Part shown: piece after piece, positions 22,585-33,093 of the stretch
How the letters are laid out: every line of letters starts with the position of its first letter
Numbering within the stretch: the stretch's first letter is position 1
NCBI GenBank assembly: GCA_025890175.1
Contig: JANPYM010000002.1
Span: 3,822,953 to 3,886,952, forward strand
Reading direction: 5' to 3'
Source of the DNA: Ciborinia camelliae
Lineage: Eukaryota; Ascomycota; Leotiomycetes; Helotiales; Sclerotiniaceae
DNA length: 64,000 bases
Program-made: the position numbers and the translations under genes
The notes under the pieces: generated by a model
What the model was told of the DNA's origin: nothing
Seen by the model: only the letters and a program-made list of their open reading frames with translations
The model's database searches: none

Positions 22585-24037
22585 TTCGTGAGAGAACGGA
22601 GCGGTACAAATACTTCTGGCCTTGCGCTGTCGCTCCAATTAAGATACCGTTGTCGGCGTCATTCTTGGAGGACGGCAGGTAGTGACGACTTTATTCTGAA
22701 TGATATTTAAAAGAACCTCTGACATCCAATGAGTCTGTATGCAGGTTGAATCTAGTCGGATATGAAATCTTCACATCTTCACTCTCTCACCATCTTCATT
22801 ATGGTTTGCGGTAAGAGTTGAATCAACGATATATGGCTAGTGAATCAAAAATGATGAGATTTTGCCACGCAATCAACGTATTATTAATTCATGATCTCGA
22901 ACAGATTCAAAAACGTCCCTTTAAAAGACCTCTTTCTAACGACTGTCTGTAGTCTGTTTGTTATGTTAGTGTTGTACGGTCAACCTTTTTGTATTAATCT
23001 TTTAAAAGAGATGTAGATTATTCAAGTCATAGTTCCATAAATCCGCTAGTAAGTTAATGACCTGATATGGTGAATGGATGAAAATACTAGAGCAGAGATA
23101 AATTCAATGACCACCGAGTCAGTCAGTCAGTCAGTCAGTCATGAGTGACCATGCTGTCTTTAATTCTTTCTTTATTCGGCAGTAGGTAGAGTGGTCGGAA
23201 ATATGGGGATGTCCACTTTTCTGCCTTCCAAACTCCCCTAAATTCCATAGCCTCTAGTACTACTGATCGCCATTCGCTATCAATAGTGCTATCTAGGTAC
23301 TTAGAACACACCAAGATTATTGCAGTTATCTAATAAGCTGTTTCTAGGCAATAAACGTATAGGTAATAAATGGAAGCTAACAATACCCACAAGCCTTTCG
23401 GTAAAAGCCATGACCTCATAAGACTGTAAGTGTAACTAGGTAGTAGCTCAACAATAGGAGTCGTTTTGGTAACTATCTAGCAAACGTATCCCGGTCGTTA
23501 GGTCCCAAGGTCTTTTTGGTGTACACAATGAAAGCTGTAAACAAGAAATTTGAGTTTGGGACTCCATACTCGATCACACTGAATAAAAGGACACTATCAA
23601 TAAGGTACACATATTTGGGATATCTCATTGGTCATGTCATAAATTCATGAGTAATATGAACTGAACTGGGCTTTTAAAACATTTATTGAAGAGGTGAAAA
23701 CAGGCTGAGTTGGCAGAACACCTCGCACTAGAATCATTCAGTGTCTCGACTCTAATCACCTACCTTAGGTAGACCTATTACTAGTCTACAAAAATTTATT
23801 ATTTAACGAATTACCTAAGTTCTGTACACTTTATCGATCTAATACATCCAACAAAAGTGAATCGAGTCCTTTCCACCTTCCTAATTAAAATCGAACCGTA
23901 GAGGGCAAAAAACATAAAACCCCAAACTCTAGAGAGCCCCAAACAATTCCAGAACAATCGAATTCTAATAAAACCAACAAGACTTACAATCTTCGAATCA
24001 AAACCCATATACAATATCAATCACCATCATTTCCATC
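22585..24037. other. Intergenic region, 1.45 kb
   Basis: Holds six tandem AGTC units at 23117-23140 and AT-rich DNA. No coding sequence or RNA gene is recognised. The plus-strand RBR gene promoter must lie near 24000. Confidence 0.55.
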
Positions 24038-25187
24038 ATGTATCGATCATCAACTGGCCCAAGTGACAACCTCAACTTGGATCAATCACCACCTACCTCC
24101 AGAGACGATAGCCTCCTCTACCGCACACCAAAAAGGATATTTGGTCAACCAGTCGAGACGTTTACCTTGCAAGCCATCAAAAACATCCTTTCGATGTTCA
24201 AAAAGCAAGGCAGTATCCGCAAAACATCCACGCTCGATACTCTCATGCCCAAACTCATCGATCTCGAATCCAAAGTAACCTTCAAAGAACATGCCGTCGT
24301 CGCGCAACTGCTTGCCAACAAGCAACCTCTCAAGCGCGCAGCTCTTGCGGAAGTACCCAGGGTAATCGACGAAGGTGGCGAGGAGGTATTTGTTGGGGAA
24401 GATCGAACTTGCATGATTTGCTATGAGAATTTACCCGCGAGAATGTTCCGAAAGGGGTTGTTAGGATACAAATGGGGGGAACTGACGGATTCGTGCATCT
24501 TTTATGCCATCCATCTCGTTTGTACGAATTGTGTGAAGGCGCATGTGGTGTCTCAGTGTGAGAATGTGCACTGGCATAATATAACATGTCCGTGTTGTCC
24601 TGGGAAGTTCGAGGCGCGGATCGTGGAGAAGTATTTGAGTGGCGAGTTGCTTCATAAGTGAGTTCTTCTTTTGATTTACATATTCTCCATATACTGAGAT
24701 AATGTGTCCTGGTACAAGTCCAAAACTAACAACTCGAAAGCTACAGAGAGTACATGTACACCTATGCCATGAGCAAACTACCTGGATTCTGTTGGTGTCT
24801 CTCCCCCAGCTGCCGCTCCGGACAAGTCCACACTCCAGGCGACAAATCCCCTAAGATGTTGTGCCAAAAATGCGGATTCGCTACATGTTATACTCATCAG
24901 CTACCTTGGCACGATGGTAAGACATGTGAGCAAGTTGGAGATCTGAAGTCAAAGGACGAAAGAGCGACAGAGCAATGGATTAAATCGCAGACGAAGGCTT
25001 GTCCTGGCTGTGGCGTTGCTACCGTGAAGAATGGAGGGTGTGCTGGAATCTTTTGTAGGTTTTTTTTTTGCTAGCCATTGCTGGGGAGCCAAGCAAGCTT
25101 TTGAGATTTTCACATGGATTAGTTAACTAACTATGTTTAGGCGTCTGTGGAAAGAATTGGGATTGGGATAGGGTGTCCTTGATCTGA
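24038..25187 (+). CDS. RBR-type (RING-IBR-RING2) E3 ligase-like protein
   Basis: Exons 24038-24657, 24747-25054 and 25141-25187 give 324 residues. Splices restore LLHKEYMYTYAMSKLPGFCWC and GIFCVCGKNWDWDR. RING1-like cysteines begin at Cys125/Cys128 (CMICYENLP) and end with CPCCPGKFE. An IBR-like domain follows (FCWCLSPSCRSG...MLCQKCGFATCYTHQLPWH). The RING2-like end is KACPGCGVATVKNGGCAGIFC. In ariadne-type RBR ligases the Cys of the GGC triplet is the catalytic thioester Cys, and it is kept here. However, the usual His-Met after it is Ala-Gly, and the protein stops soon after CGKNWDWDRVSLI, so the last zinc ligands look lost. It may be a rapidly evolving or truncated ligase; a longer form using another 3' splice site cannot be excluded. 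Confidence 0.75.
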
Positions 25188-26032
25188 TTTTTAAACAACG
25201 TCTAGAGCTCGAATTTGTGAGAAGTTGTACCATTGTGCGAACATGCGACAGAAAAACTGAGGAAAAATGGAGGAGATAGGGGAGTGAAAGCCCCATTATT
25301 AAGTTGGAAAACTAAATTCAAAAGCGAGTGTCAGCGATAATTGCGTACACTTTTTTTCACCATTGACAATCCTGCAAAATTCTTTACACACTCTGATCTA
25401 CAATAGCCGCCTGCGTGTCTAAACGCTCTACTGCAAGTCTTCTCGGAGGCTTAAGAGAGATAACCGTGGATGTAGGGATGCTATGAGATCTTTATTATCT
25501 GCATATACTCAGCTTCCTTGCCGGCTTTAGTGCTGCTGGACGTCTTTAGTTCTGGAAGATGGCTATTAAGTTTGAGGAATATACCTAGTACTTGCGTGGG
25601 TTAGTTTGCAGAAATTATTAATGGTTCATATTACAACAGTTAAAAGTTCTTCGATTGTGAAGAAAGGGTTACATCAGATACCTATTATACTGTTGGCAAG
25701 TTTCTCCTTATTGATAAAATGCTTTTATTCATACTGTCCCAGGCCTTTGCTTGAATAGCATTATTGCCCCAACCCAAGCGACTCTTTTCTGAAAGCCAAT
25801 CTCCCTCCTGATAATCTATCACTGTCAATTTTCCAACTCTCCTCGATCGATACTTTCCCGAGCCTTTATCTGAATAGCATTATTGCCGCAACCCAATTGA
25901 ATTTCTTCTGAAAGCCAAACCACCTGATAATCTTCTAGCTTTTTCCCCACTTCCAAAAATCCACAAATCCGTCGTATTGTACTGTTTCCATCTCATCATC
26001 TACTTCTTAGACCTCGACTCATTCCAACTATT
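25188..26032. other. Intergenic region with a duplicated segment
   Basis: No gene seen. The main feature is a direct repeat of about 80-85 bp with a period of about 119 bp (25732-25933), listed separately. Confidence 0.55.
25732..25933. repeat. Direct repeat, two units of about 85 bp
   Basis: Unit 1 (25732-25817) starts TACTGTCCCAGGCCTTTG and unit 2 (25851-25933) starts TACTTTCCCGAGCCTTTA. Both contain GAATAGCATTATTGCC, then CAACCCAA, then TTCTGAAAGCCAA, and end CCTGATAATCT. Spacing is constant at about 119 bp. There is no coding frame. It lies just downstream of the minus-strand gene ending at 26033. Confidence 0.6.
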
Positions 26033-26566
26033 TTAATTATAATAAATATCCTTTGTTTTCGAGAAACTGACCCACCTATTCAACAAGAGGTCCGCTCTCT
26101 TCTCTATCGCCTCTAGTTCTGCATCTTCTTCCCTACTTACCGGCACTTCAGTCATCCTCAAACTTACCAACATAGGCAACATCGTATGCAGCATCTCCTT
26201 GAATTCTTTTAAATCCTTCCCAATCTGCATTACTACCCATTTAGCCCTATGTTCCTTCCTCATTTTCAGCTTCGAGATTTCGGCACTCGTGTCCATTTTC
26301 TCCAGAGCCTTCAAATCCTCATCCGTCTCCGGTTTCTCAATCATTCCGTTTATTTGCTCCACCATATCTTTTCTGCTCGACTCCATTGTTGGTTCCCCAA
26401 ATGCGTTGCCTTCCGCAGCACACCCACCGCTTAATCCCGGCGTGTTTGAAACATCGTTCATTTGCTTCAGATCTTTCAAGTATTCCATGGAGGATGTGAT
26501 CTTGTCGATCAATCGTGTGGCGTTCTCAACCGTGGATCTAATGGCTACAGCGTCGGGATCTGCCAT
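26033..26566 (-). CDS. Small coiled-coil protein of unknown function, 177 residues
   Basis: Uninterrupted frame from ATG 26566 to TAA 26033. It begins MADPDAVAIRSTVENATRLIDKITSS and is strongly helical and charged: heptad-like repeats run from about 15-40, 68-100 and 105-175 (KLKMRKEHRAKWVVMQIGKDLKEFKEMLHTML). It has no Cys cluster, signal peptide or membrane segment. I do not recognise a family. A second small coiled-coil ORF 3 kb away (29572-29913) shares a loosely similar EHR...ELxEKL.KML segment. Probably a real gene by length and composition. Confidence 0.6.
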   Translation of the reverse strand: MADPDAVAIRSTVENATRLIDKITSSMEYLKDLKQMNDVSNTPGLSGGCAAEGNAFGEPTMESSRKDMVEQINGMIEKPETDEDLKALEKMDTSAEISKLKMRKEHRAKWVVMQIGKDLKEFKEMLHTMLPMLVSLRMTEVPVSREEDAELEAIEKRADLLLNRWVSFSKTKDIYYN

Positions 26567-27573
26567 GATGGGTGGAGGTCAAGGTTGAATGTCTAGGACT
26601 TTAACAGAGGGTAATGAATGCTGAGGTTGAGTGGAAGCTGATGAGAGGGTTGAAGATTGAGTAGATTTGTTTTGCGAATATCGTTGACAATAATGGTTCC
26701 TGATGTTGGAAGAAAGAAAGTGAGAGAAGAAAACTGCTTGGAGATTACCTTTTGTAGGAAAAGGGTTCCAAGTGCAAAAGGGAAGGAAGAATCTGTTACA
26801 GATCAACAGTACTAAGAGGAGCGGAGTTGGTCGCAAAAGGAAAGAGCAATATGCCGCATTGGCGTTTTGTTTAATGGCTTTATTAATTTAACTTGCCAGA
26901 GACAAAATCAATGTCTTGTGATAAATGTCGACGAAGGTTCTCTCCCCAATTGATGGATGAAAAGAAAAGTTCGAGACTTTCATGATATCTGCACTGCATG
27001 CTGTTAAAACAGTATGAAAACTGCGTATCTAGATAGGTGTCATGAAAACTTTTTGTTATTGTCACACGCGCTTCACGTCAGCATATGGGAATAACATCAT
27101 GTATTAGCAATTAGATAAAATACTTATACCAAAAAAGCCTCTCCGAGAGATCACCACCTGATATAAGGGATGATCACGTGATTGGCCACCTATCATTCAC
27201 TAAAGAGGTAATCGATATTGTGGCTCAAGAAAATTTGACCAATAAATGAATTTAATTGGAAAAGGCCTATACCAACTTCATTCTAGATTTCAATCAACTT
27301 CCAACTCCCTGGCCCGTCACATCAATATATTTTAAGCCTCAGGAAAGACTATCTCTATGCGGTGGAAGGGATAAAGCAAGATCCGAGCCAATCAAGCTTC
27401 ATATCCTACCTACTCATTATGAGTCGAAAGATTAGCCACTGAGCAGCAACGATCTACATGAAATGTATGAAATGTATGGAATGGAATTTCACATAAAAGA
27501 AACTCGATAACCTGGTTAATCTTTTCTCCGGGCAATCAATCACCTCAATAAACAATTCTAAAAACCCGAAACA
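26567..27573. other. Divergent intergenic region, 1.0 kb
   Basis: Lies between the coiled-coil gene (minus) and the dehydrogenase (plus). AT-rich, without a recognised gene; the minus-strand frame 26579-26836 has no recognisable content. It must hold two promoters, but no canonical element stands out. Confidence 0.5.
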
Positions 27574-28501
27574 ATGCAAGCAGTAACAGCCACTCGACAC
27601 AAGTCTCTCACACCCACCACCACTCCAGCCAACAACACGCTCTCTAACCCTTTCGTCATTTGCATAATAGGGGCGAGCTCCGGCATAGGCGAGCACATCG
27701 CTTACTCGTTTGCGCGAGCGGGCGCCTCCGACATCATCCTTGCGTCCCGCAATACCCTAGAACTGAGGCGGGTCGCCGCAAAAACCCGTGACCTCTCCCC
27801 AACAACCCGTGTTGAGATATTTTCTTGCGATATCTCATCACCTAGCAATGTTTCCGACCTTGCACGATTTATCCGAGAAACATTTGCTCATCTCGATATC
27901 TGCATTCCCAATTCTGGCTATGCGGGTCCCGTGACACTGCGTGTTACCGAAGGAGATCCGGCTTGGTTTCAGGGAAATTTCAATATCAATATGATTGGAA
28001 CCTATAATTGCGCGCATCATTTGATACCGCTGTTATTGGGGAGTGGTAATGGTGCCAAGGGGTTTATACAGATTGGATCGTTGGCTGCGAATTTGACGGA
28101 TGGACCGATTGCCAATACCGGGTACTGTGTGAGTAAATTCGCGCAAAGTAGATTCGTGGAGATGGTAGGGTCGCAGTTTGGAGAGGAGGGATTGGTTGCT
28201 GTGACTGTACATCCTGGGGCAGTTGCAACACCGATGGCTGCGGGGAATACACCAGAAGTTTTCTTACCTTGTGAGTTGACTGTTCTTTAGACCTTGGACA
28301 GTACTAATTAGAAACATAGATCTGGTTGATAGTGTGGATCTTTGTGGTGGGTTCTGTGTATGGCTGAGTAAGAATATTAAAGATTTGAAGTGGCTGAATG
28401 GAAGGTTTTTGGATGCTAGGTGGGATGTTGATGAGCTGCTTGCGAGGAAGGAAGACATTGTCGAGAAGGATCTGCTTAAGTGGACTTTGAGAACCTCTTG
28501 A
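27574..28501 (+). CDS. Short-chain dehydrogenase/reductase (SDR family)
   Basis: Exons 27574-28270 and 28320-28501 encode 292 residues. Splicing at phase 1 joins EVFLPY to LVDSVDLCGGFCVWL. A Rossmann fold starts at VICIIGASSGIGEHIA (GxxxGIG nucleotide-binding motif, residues about 33-39). The catalytic set is complete: PNSG after the fourth strand, Ser in GSLAAN, and the YCVSK motif (Y-x3-K). It is a classical SDR of NAD(P)H type; the substrate cannot be told. The first about 25 residues before the fold are Thr/Pro-rich and may be partly a leader. It stands alone among repeats and orphans, with no visible metabolic cluster. Confidence 0.88.
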
Positions 28502-29571
28502 ATGAGGGGGTATCTTTTGGGATGTGAGAACTAAAATTCCTTCTTCTTTCAACCACAGATCCATATAAGTCTCTCATTTTGTATGTGAATGAAAAATGAG
28601 TGTGAGTTAAACTTTTATAAAACTACAACCAAGCAAATATTCAAGAGAACGTGAAGGAGATACGAGGTGATGATATCCTGATTCAGAATTACAAGAAGAT
28701 TTCTGTACTCTTCTCTCTCATACTACTGAATATCCACAGGTAAGGGTATATCAAAAGGTGCTTCTCGAAGACGGAGAGGCAAATGTAGGAGATCGAAGCT
28801 CATGGAACGAAATAGCCGAAAACCTTGGCAGGAAATAAAAAGATGCCGTTTCTAGCTTGTAATATCAAGGAGTTTTCTCGACTCTGCCCACTGGTGCCTA
28901 TAGATGAACGCGAAGCTACCGAAACAATGATTCTTCTAATAATAGGCGGTGCTTCAGATGCCAAGTGTCAAAACATGGGGATAGAATGGGAGCTTGTGGT
29001 TAGGTTATATCTCAACGCGTTTGCTTCAAAATGAAAAATTCATGGTTTGGACGGAGAGGAATTTGGAGCCGGGCGTGAGGAAATAAGAAAAATTTCCATT
29101 TCACGGTGGTCCGATGAAATGTTTTAGGGAGAATTTCACACTATTGGAAGTAATGTATACTCCAGTTCGCCTATCCCACGATCTTCCTGTCATTACCTAG
29201 GTATTTTCCCTTGTTCAATCACAGTTTACTGGAGTTGATCCCTTATAATTTTAATAAAAGAGCTTTTCATCGTGCACTCACTGACTTTCATTGTATATTA
29301 AAGCAGTAAAAGTGGAGGCCTGTTATGAGCTGCTAGCGACCTCCACAAGAGCCAAATATTTTGCAAACTTCCGACACTTTATTCGCCCAATGTATCTTTT
29401 GCAGAAACCGAAATAGCCTTACTGGGCTCACCATTGCTACCGTTCTCACAGTCTCCGGAGTCCTCGACATACGCGGTAATCTTAACACCCTTTCATCTTG
29501 TGACTTCTGCTCCTTCTCCTTCACTTATTTCGCTCGCCATGTTTCTTCTCCGCCAGTATCTTAACTTCCTG
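28502..29571. other. Intergenic region, 1.07 kb
   Basis: No supportable gene. A 63-codon ATG frame at 28843-29034 and a minus-strand frame at 29333-29524 have no features. ACGCGT occurs at 29015-29020 without a nearby gene start. Confidence 0.5.
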
Positions 29572-29913
29572 TCATATTTTTAACAACATCTTTTTCAGCT
29601 TCTCCAACTTCTCGGCCAATTCCTTAGCGTTCTTTTCCATTATCCCCACTCTGTGCTCCATATCTATCAATGAAGCAATATCGCGCTGTAGTTCTCGATC
29701 TATGTTGTTTCTGCATACTCCACCGGAAGCAATTTTCTCATTTCTCCCTGGTTGATTTTGTTGCAACAGGTTGCGACACAAAGAGATCCTAGTAGTTGCC
29801 GTTTGGCAAGCATCAATTAAACGAGGGGGTTTGTTAGGAAAGCTGTTGGATGTGGGTGTGGATGTTTGGTCCATAATGTCAATATGTGATATGGTATGTG
29901 GTGAAGTGCGCAT
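29572..29913 (-). CDS. Small putative coiled-coil protein, 113 residues
   Basis: Frame from ATG 29913 (or the internal Met at 29874, MDQTSTPTSN) to TGA at 29572. The N-terminal half is Thr/Ser/Pro/Asn-rich. The C-terminal half from about residue 72 is a strong amphipathic helix (RELQRDIASLIDMEHRVGIM, then KELAEKLEKLKKMLLKI), ideal for a coiled coil. No family recognised. It may be a diverged relative of the 26033-26566 product. The gene call is tentative because of its length, although the heptad pattern is unlikely by chance. Confidence 0.4.
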   Translation of the reverse strand: MRTSPHTISHIDIMDQTSTPTSNSFPNKPPRLIDACQTATTRISLCRNLLQQNQPGRNEKIASGGVCRNNIDRELQRDIASLIDMEHRVGIMEKNAKELAEKLEKLKKMLLKI

Positions 29914-30727
29914 CGTGACTTAAATCTGGGAGATGGGACTTGTGAATTGAATTGAGTGGATCCTTGTCAAGAGTAAAGTATGAGATAGGCTTTTCCGAGT
30001 GGGTTGATATGTAAGTGGGATAGATGCTAGTAGGGCAAGATCCCAGATATATAGGACCCCGAGAGAAAGGAGAGAAAGAAAGACATGGTTTTCATGGAGT
30101 TTCATTACTGACAAAGACTATCTTTCAGTGTGTTTAGTAGTTGAGGGCCTGTTTCATTCTCTTTTATGCTTGAATATTATACATTTGCAAAAGGTCACAA
30201 TGAGAGATAAAGAATAAAATCCACACAAACAATTAAATCATTCTTAGCAAAAAGATTTGCTTATTGAAAATTAAAAGCTCGGGTCTAGCCTGCTAGTCCG
30301 GACTCTTGGATATTCAGTAAGCTGGGAATAGCGAGTGTAGAGATGGCTGGGTAAAGTCACAAATAGTTTTGATGTGAAATAGAAGGCCCCTCGTACAGAG
30401 TCTGTTGCGGGGAGCATGATGTTGTTCCTCTGCTAGTCAATAGACCTTAACAAGCTGACCCCAAACCTCCACTTCAATTTCCGAACCCTGGGCACAATTT
30501 TCTGACCTCTCGGTTTCCTCTTTCCTCTCCCCAATATACCATTCTAAAAGTGAGTGGGCATTGAGGCAAACTCGTGGGAATGGAGAAGGGTTATAAAGAA
30601 AATGCAAAGGGGCCAACTGGCAGGGCTCAGATGAATATTGGAGCTCTCTGAAGGCTGGTCAGTATAGTTAGTATTCATAAGATAGAGTTCCCACTTGGCC
30701 CAAATTTTTGCCCGATATATTCATTTC

Positions 30728-31060
30728 AGATATGCAACAAAACATGTTAGTTACAAAATCTAGCCAATCAGTACTATTTATATCTGAGAAGAGATGAATC
30801 TATAGTGAATTTGTTAAGTTGAAAAGTCTTGTTGCATATCTTGTTTTCATGTAAACAAATTGGTTGGCTTGGAGTTGTCCATAACTCTGGAGCTTGACCT
30901 TGAACTTGAGTCTCCTACTTCAAACCCTCTATAAACAAAGAGAGTATATGCAACAAGACTTTTCAACTACAAAATCCAACTAATCAAAGCCATATTCTGT
31001 TTGAGAGGACATGGTGAATCACAAACCTAAGAAAATTTGTTGTATATCTTGTTTTGGTGG
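30728..31060. repeat. Two tandem MITE-like units with ATATGCAACAA termini
   Basis: Unit 1 runs from CAGATATGCAACAAAACATG (30728) to TCTTGTTGCATATCTTG (about 30845). Unit 2 runs from TATATGCAACAAGACTTTTC (30944) to TTGTTGTATATCTTGTTTT (about 31055). Each unit therefore has inverted ends. The facing ends of the two units contain a perfect 23-bp inverted repeat (30817-30839 against 30946-30968). Internal parts also match (ACAAAATC, CAATCA/TAATCA). This looks like two copies of a short non-autonomous element side by side. Confidence 0.65.
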
Positions 31061-31585
31061 CAAGAAAAATAATGAAAGTAGTATATTATTGGTTGGAGTA
31101 GTGAAGAGTTAGTTTGATAGGACCAGGTGGGTTTCAATGGCACTTGCCAGAGTGTTGTTGTGAGTGAATGTGGAGGTGATGGATTGATGAGTAATATATA
31201 TCAGTCAAAATTGGAATTTGCATCTCTTCCCGCAGAGGCAATACCGCTTGTATTAGTGGCTATTCTCGCCTTATAACCCCAGAAAATTTCGACTTCAATT
31301 TGGAGGATAGCACTCTCAACCTCAACTTTGTCAGGATTCAGAATGCCCCAAACATGAAAGCCACAAGCCTGATTGATGATGAGCGCTATCCGATACGCCT
31401 AATAAGACACCAAATTTGATCCAGTAAAGCAGAATCACAGTAACTGCCCGCATTTTCAATAGTTCAGTGCACGCAGACTTTGCCCGGGCGTAATCTCTTG
31501 TCATCTCGTTTGTGAAGGAGGTCGGAACAATCTCGGGGCCATTTTATGAACATCTGCGCCAGTCACATGATCATTGAATTTCCGC

Positions 31586-31621
31586 TTTACGCGACTTTTC
31601 CCCCAGTCGCGGTCAACGCGT
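31586..31621 (+). promoter_or_regulatory. MCB-like elements in the RFA2 promoter
   Basis: TTTACGCGA at 31586-31594 and ACGCGT at 31616-31621, with GTCGCGGT between them, end about 76 bp upstream of the RFA2 start. The same two words occur in the POLD3-RAD18 promoter. Regulation by an MBF-like factor at G1/S is inferred. Confidence 0.5.
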
Positions 31622-31696
31622 CTCTCCATCTCATCTTCCATCAACACATCAAACCCAAATTCAACATCAAAACTCCACACCCCGATAATATCAATC

Positions 31697-32743
31697 ATGT
31701 GTAGGTCTTCCAGCGCATATCTCCCTCAATAAGAACTTATTCGTCTCTAGCAAACAATTACGGATACCAAAATAGTTATACAACCACCACCTATGGCGCA
31801 CAAGGCGGGGTAGATGGCGGCGGATTTGTTCAAGGAGGAGGATATGGTGGATCGCAGGGAGGAAGTCAAGATAGTCCTGGAGGATCCAAGGTACAATCTG
31901 CCAGTCCTGAAACTATTCGGCTCTACTAATGGGAATCTAGACATATGGCAAAGATACTTTACGACCAGTAACCATCAAGCAAATCCTCGATGCCGTGCAG
32001 CCACATCCAGATGCCGATTTCAAAATTGATGGTTCAGAAGTAACTCAGGTAGGCACACCCATTTCTTACTTTATCCCGTATTTCCATCTCCTATAAAAAA
32101 GAAATACTCACGCCTATCTTTCCAGCTCTCATTCGTTGGCCAAGTGCACTCCATCTCGACCCAAACCACAAACAACACATACAAACTCGACGACGGCACC
32201 GGGCTCATCGAAGTAAAACAATGGATCGACAGTGAAGCCGAGCCCGAAAACGCAAAACCCGTTCCCCAAGAAGGACAATATATACATGTATGGGGCCGAC
32301 TTAAGTCTTTCCACGATAAACGACATGTTGGAGCTCATATTATCCGCCCTGTCACCGATATGAATGAAGTCACGTATCATGGACTGGAAGCTACATTGGT
32401 ACACTTATATTTTACACGTGGACCTATTGAAGCGGCGGGTGCGATGAAGAAAGAGGGGGGCGATGGAATGTTTGTCGATTCATACGGGGGCAATAATATG
32501 GGCGCTGGAAATATGGCTGCGGCTGGTAGAGTGTTACCTGCGAAGATAACCCCCCACGCGAGAGCGGTGTTTAATCTGTTACAATCAGAGCCTCAGAATA
32601 ATGAGGGTCTGAATGTCAACATGATTGCCACAAAGCTTGGGATGTCGGTCACAGATGTGTATAAATCTGGAGATGAGCTATTGTCGGAAGGTTGTATTTA
32701 TACAACTGTTGACGATGAGACATGGGCTGTGCTGGAGTATTAG
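31697..32743 (+). CDS. RFA2: Replication protein A 32-kDa subunit (Rpa2/Rfa2)
   Basis: Four exons: 31697-31700 (only ATGT), 31751-31890, 31941-32048 and 32126-32743, giving 289 residues. Splices produce MSNNYGYQNSYTTTTYGAQG, a Gly/Tyr/Ser-rich N-terminus that in other species is phosphorylated. It continues into SKTYGKDTLRPVTIKQIL and the OB fold (LSFVGQVHSIST...YKLDDGTGLIEVKQWIDSE). The C-terminal 70 residues (KITPHARAVFNLLQSEPQNN to the end) form the winged helix that binds repair factors. Role: middle subunit of the single-strand DNA-binding complex in replication, repair and checkpoint signalling. All junction phases fit. Confidence 0.92.
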
Positions 32744-33093
32744 GAGATGGGGAGATCAAAGCATCAATGGCGTTGCAGGATGGGATTATGGCATTTGCAC
32801 AAATTTAATGGCTACATATGAATGAAGTATGAGCTTATGAAGAGATATACCAGATGAGATTGCTAAAACTAAAGTCTAATTGTGAAATCATTATACCATC
32901 AAATATCCGAAAATATGCCAAATGAAGTCCTCCTTCGATGGTCTTAAGATACGCAAATTCGTTGGCACTAAAAGCTCACTCATAGTCTCTCTCATTCAAT
33001 GAAAGCAAATCAAATCGAAAAAAAAATCGGAAATTCTCAATTCATTAATGAAACCCAATATTTAAGAAATGGTGTCGAGCCCACTCAAAACAC
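32744..33093. other. Convergent 3' spacer, 350 bp
   Basis: Lies between the 3' ends of RFA2 and the minus-strand acetyltransferase. AT-rich; 3' UTR and polyadenylation sequence presumably for both genes. No gene. Confidence 0.55.

Larger units (their letters stand above)
29914..31696. other. Gene-poor region with twin small inverted-repeat elements
   Basis: No ORF here is convincing. It contains two related elements of about 120 bp each (30728-31060) and, in its last 110 bp, the motif-bearing RFA2 promoter. The remainder is AT-rich without other recognised content. Confidence 0.55.

Noticed and set aside
27574..28501. SDR as part of a secondary-metabolite cluster
   Set aside because: No polyketide synthase, NRPS, P450, transporter or cluster regulator is nearby; only orphans and repeats.
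28825..29034. Plus-strand frame of about 70 codons
   Set aside because: The first codon is TTG; the ATG form is 63 codons with no recognisable feature.
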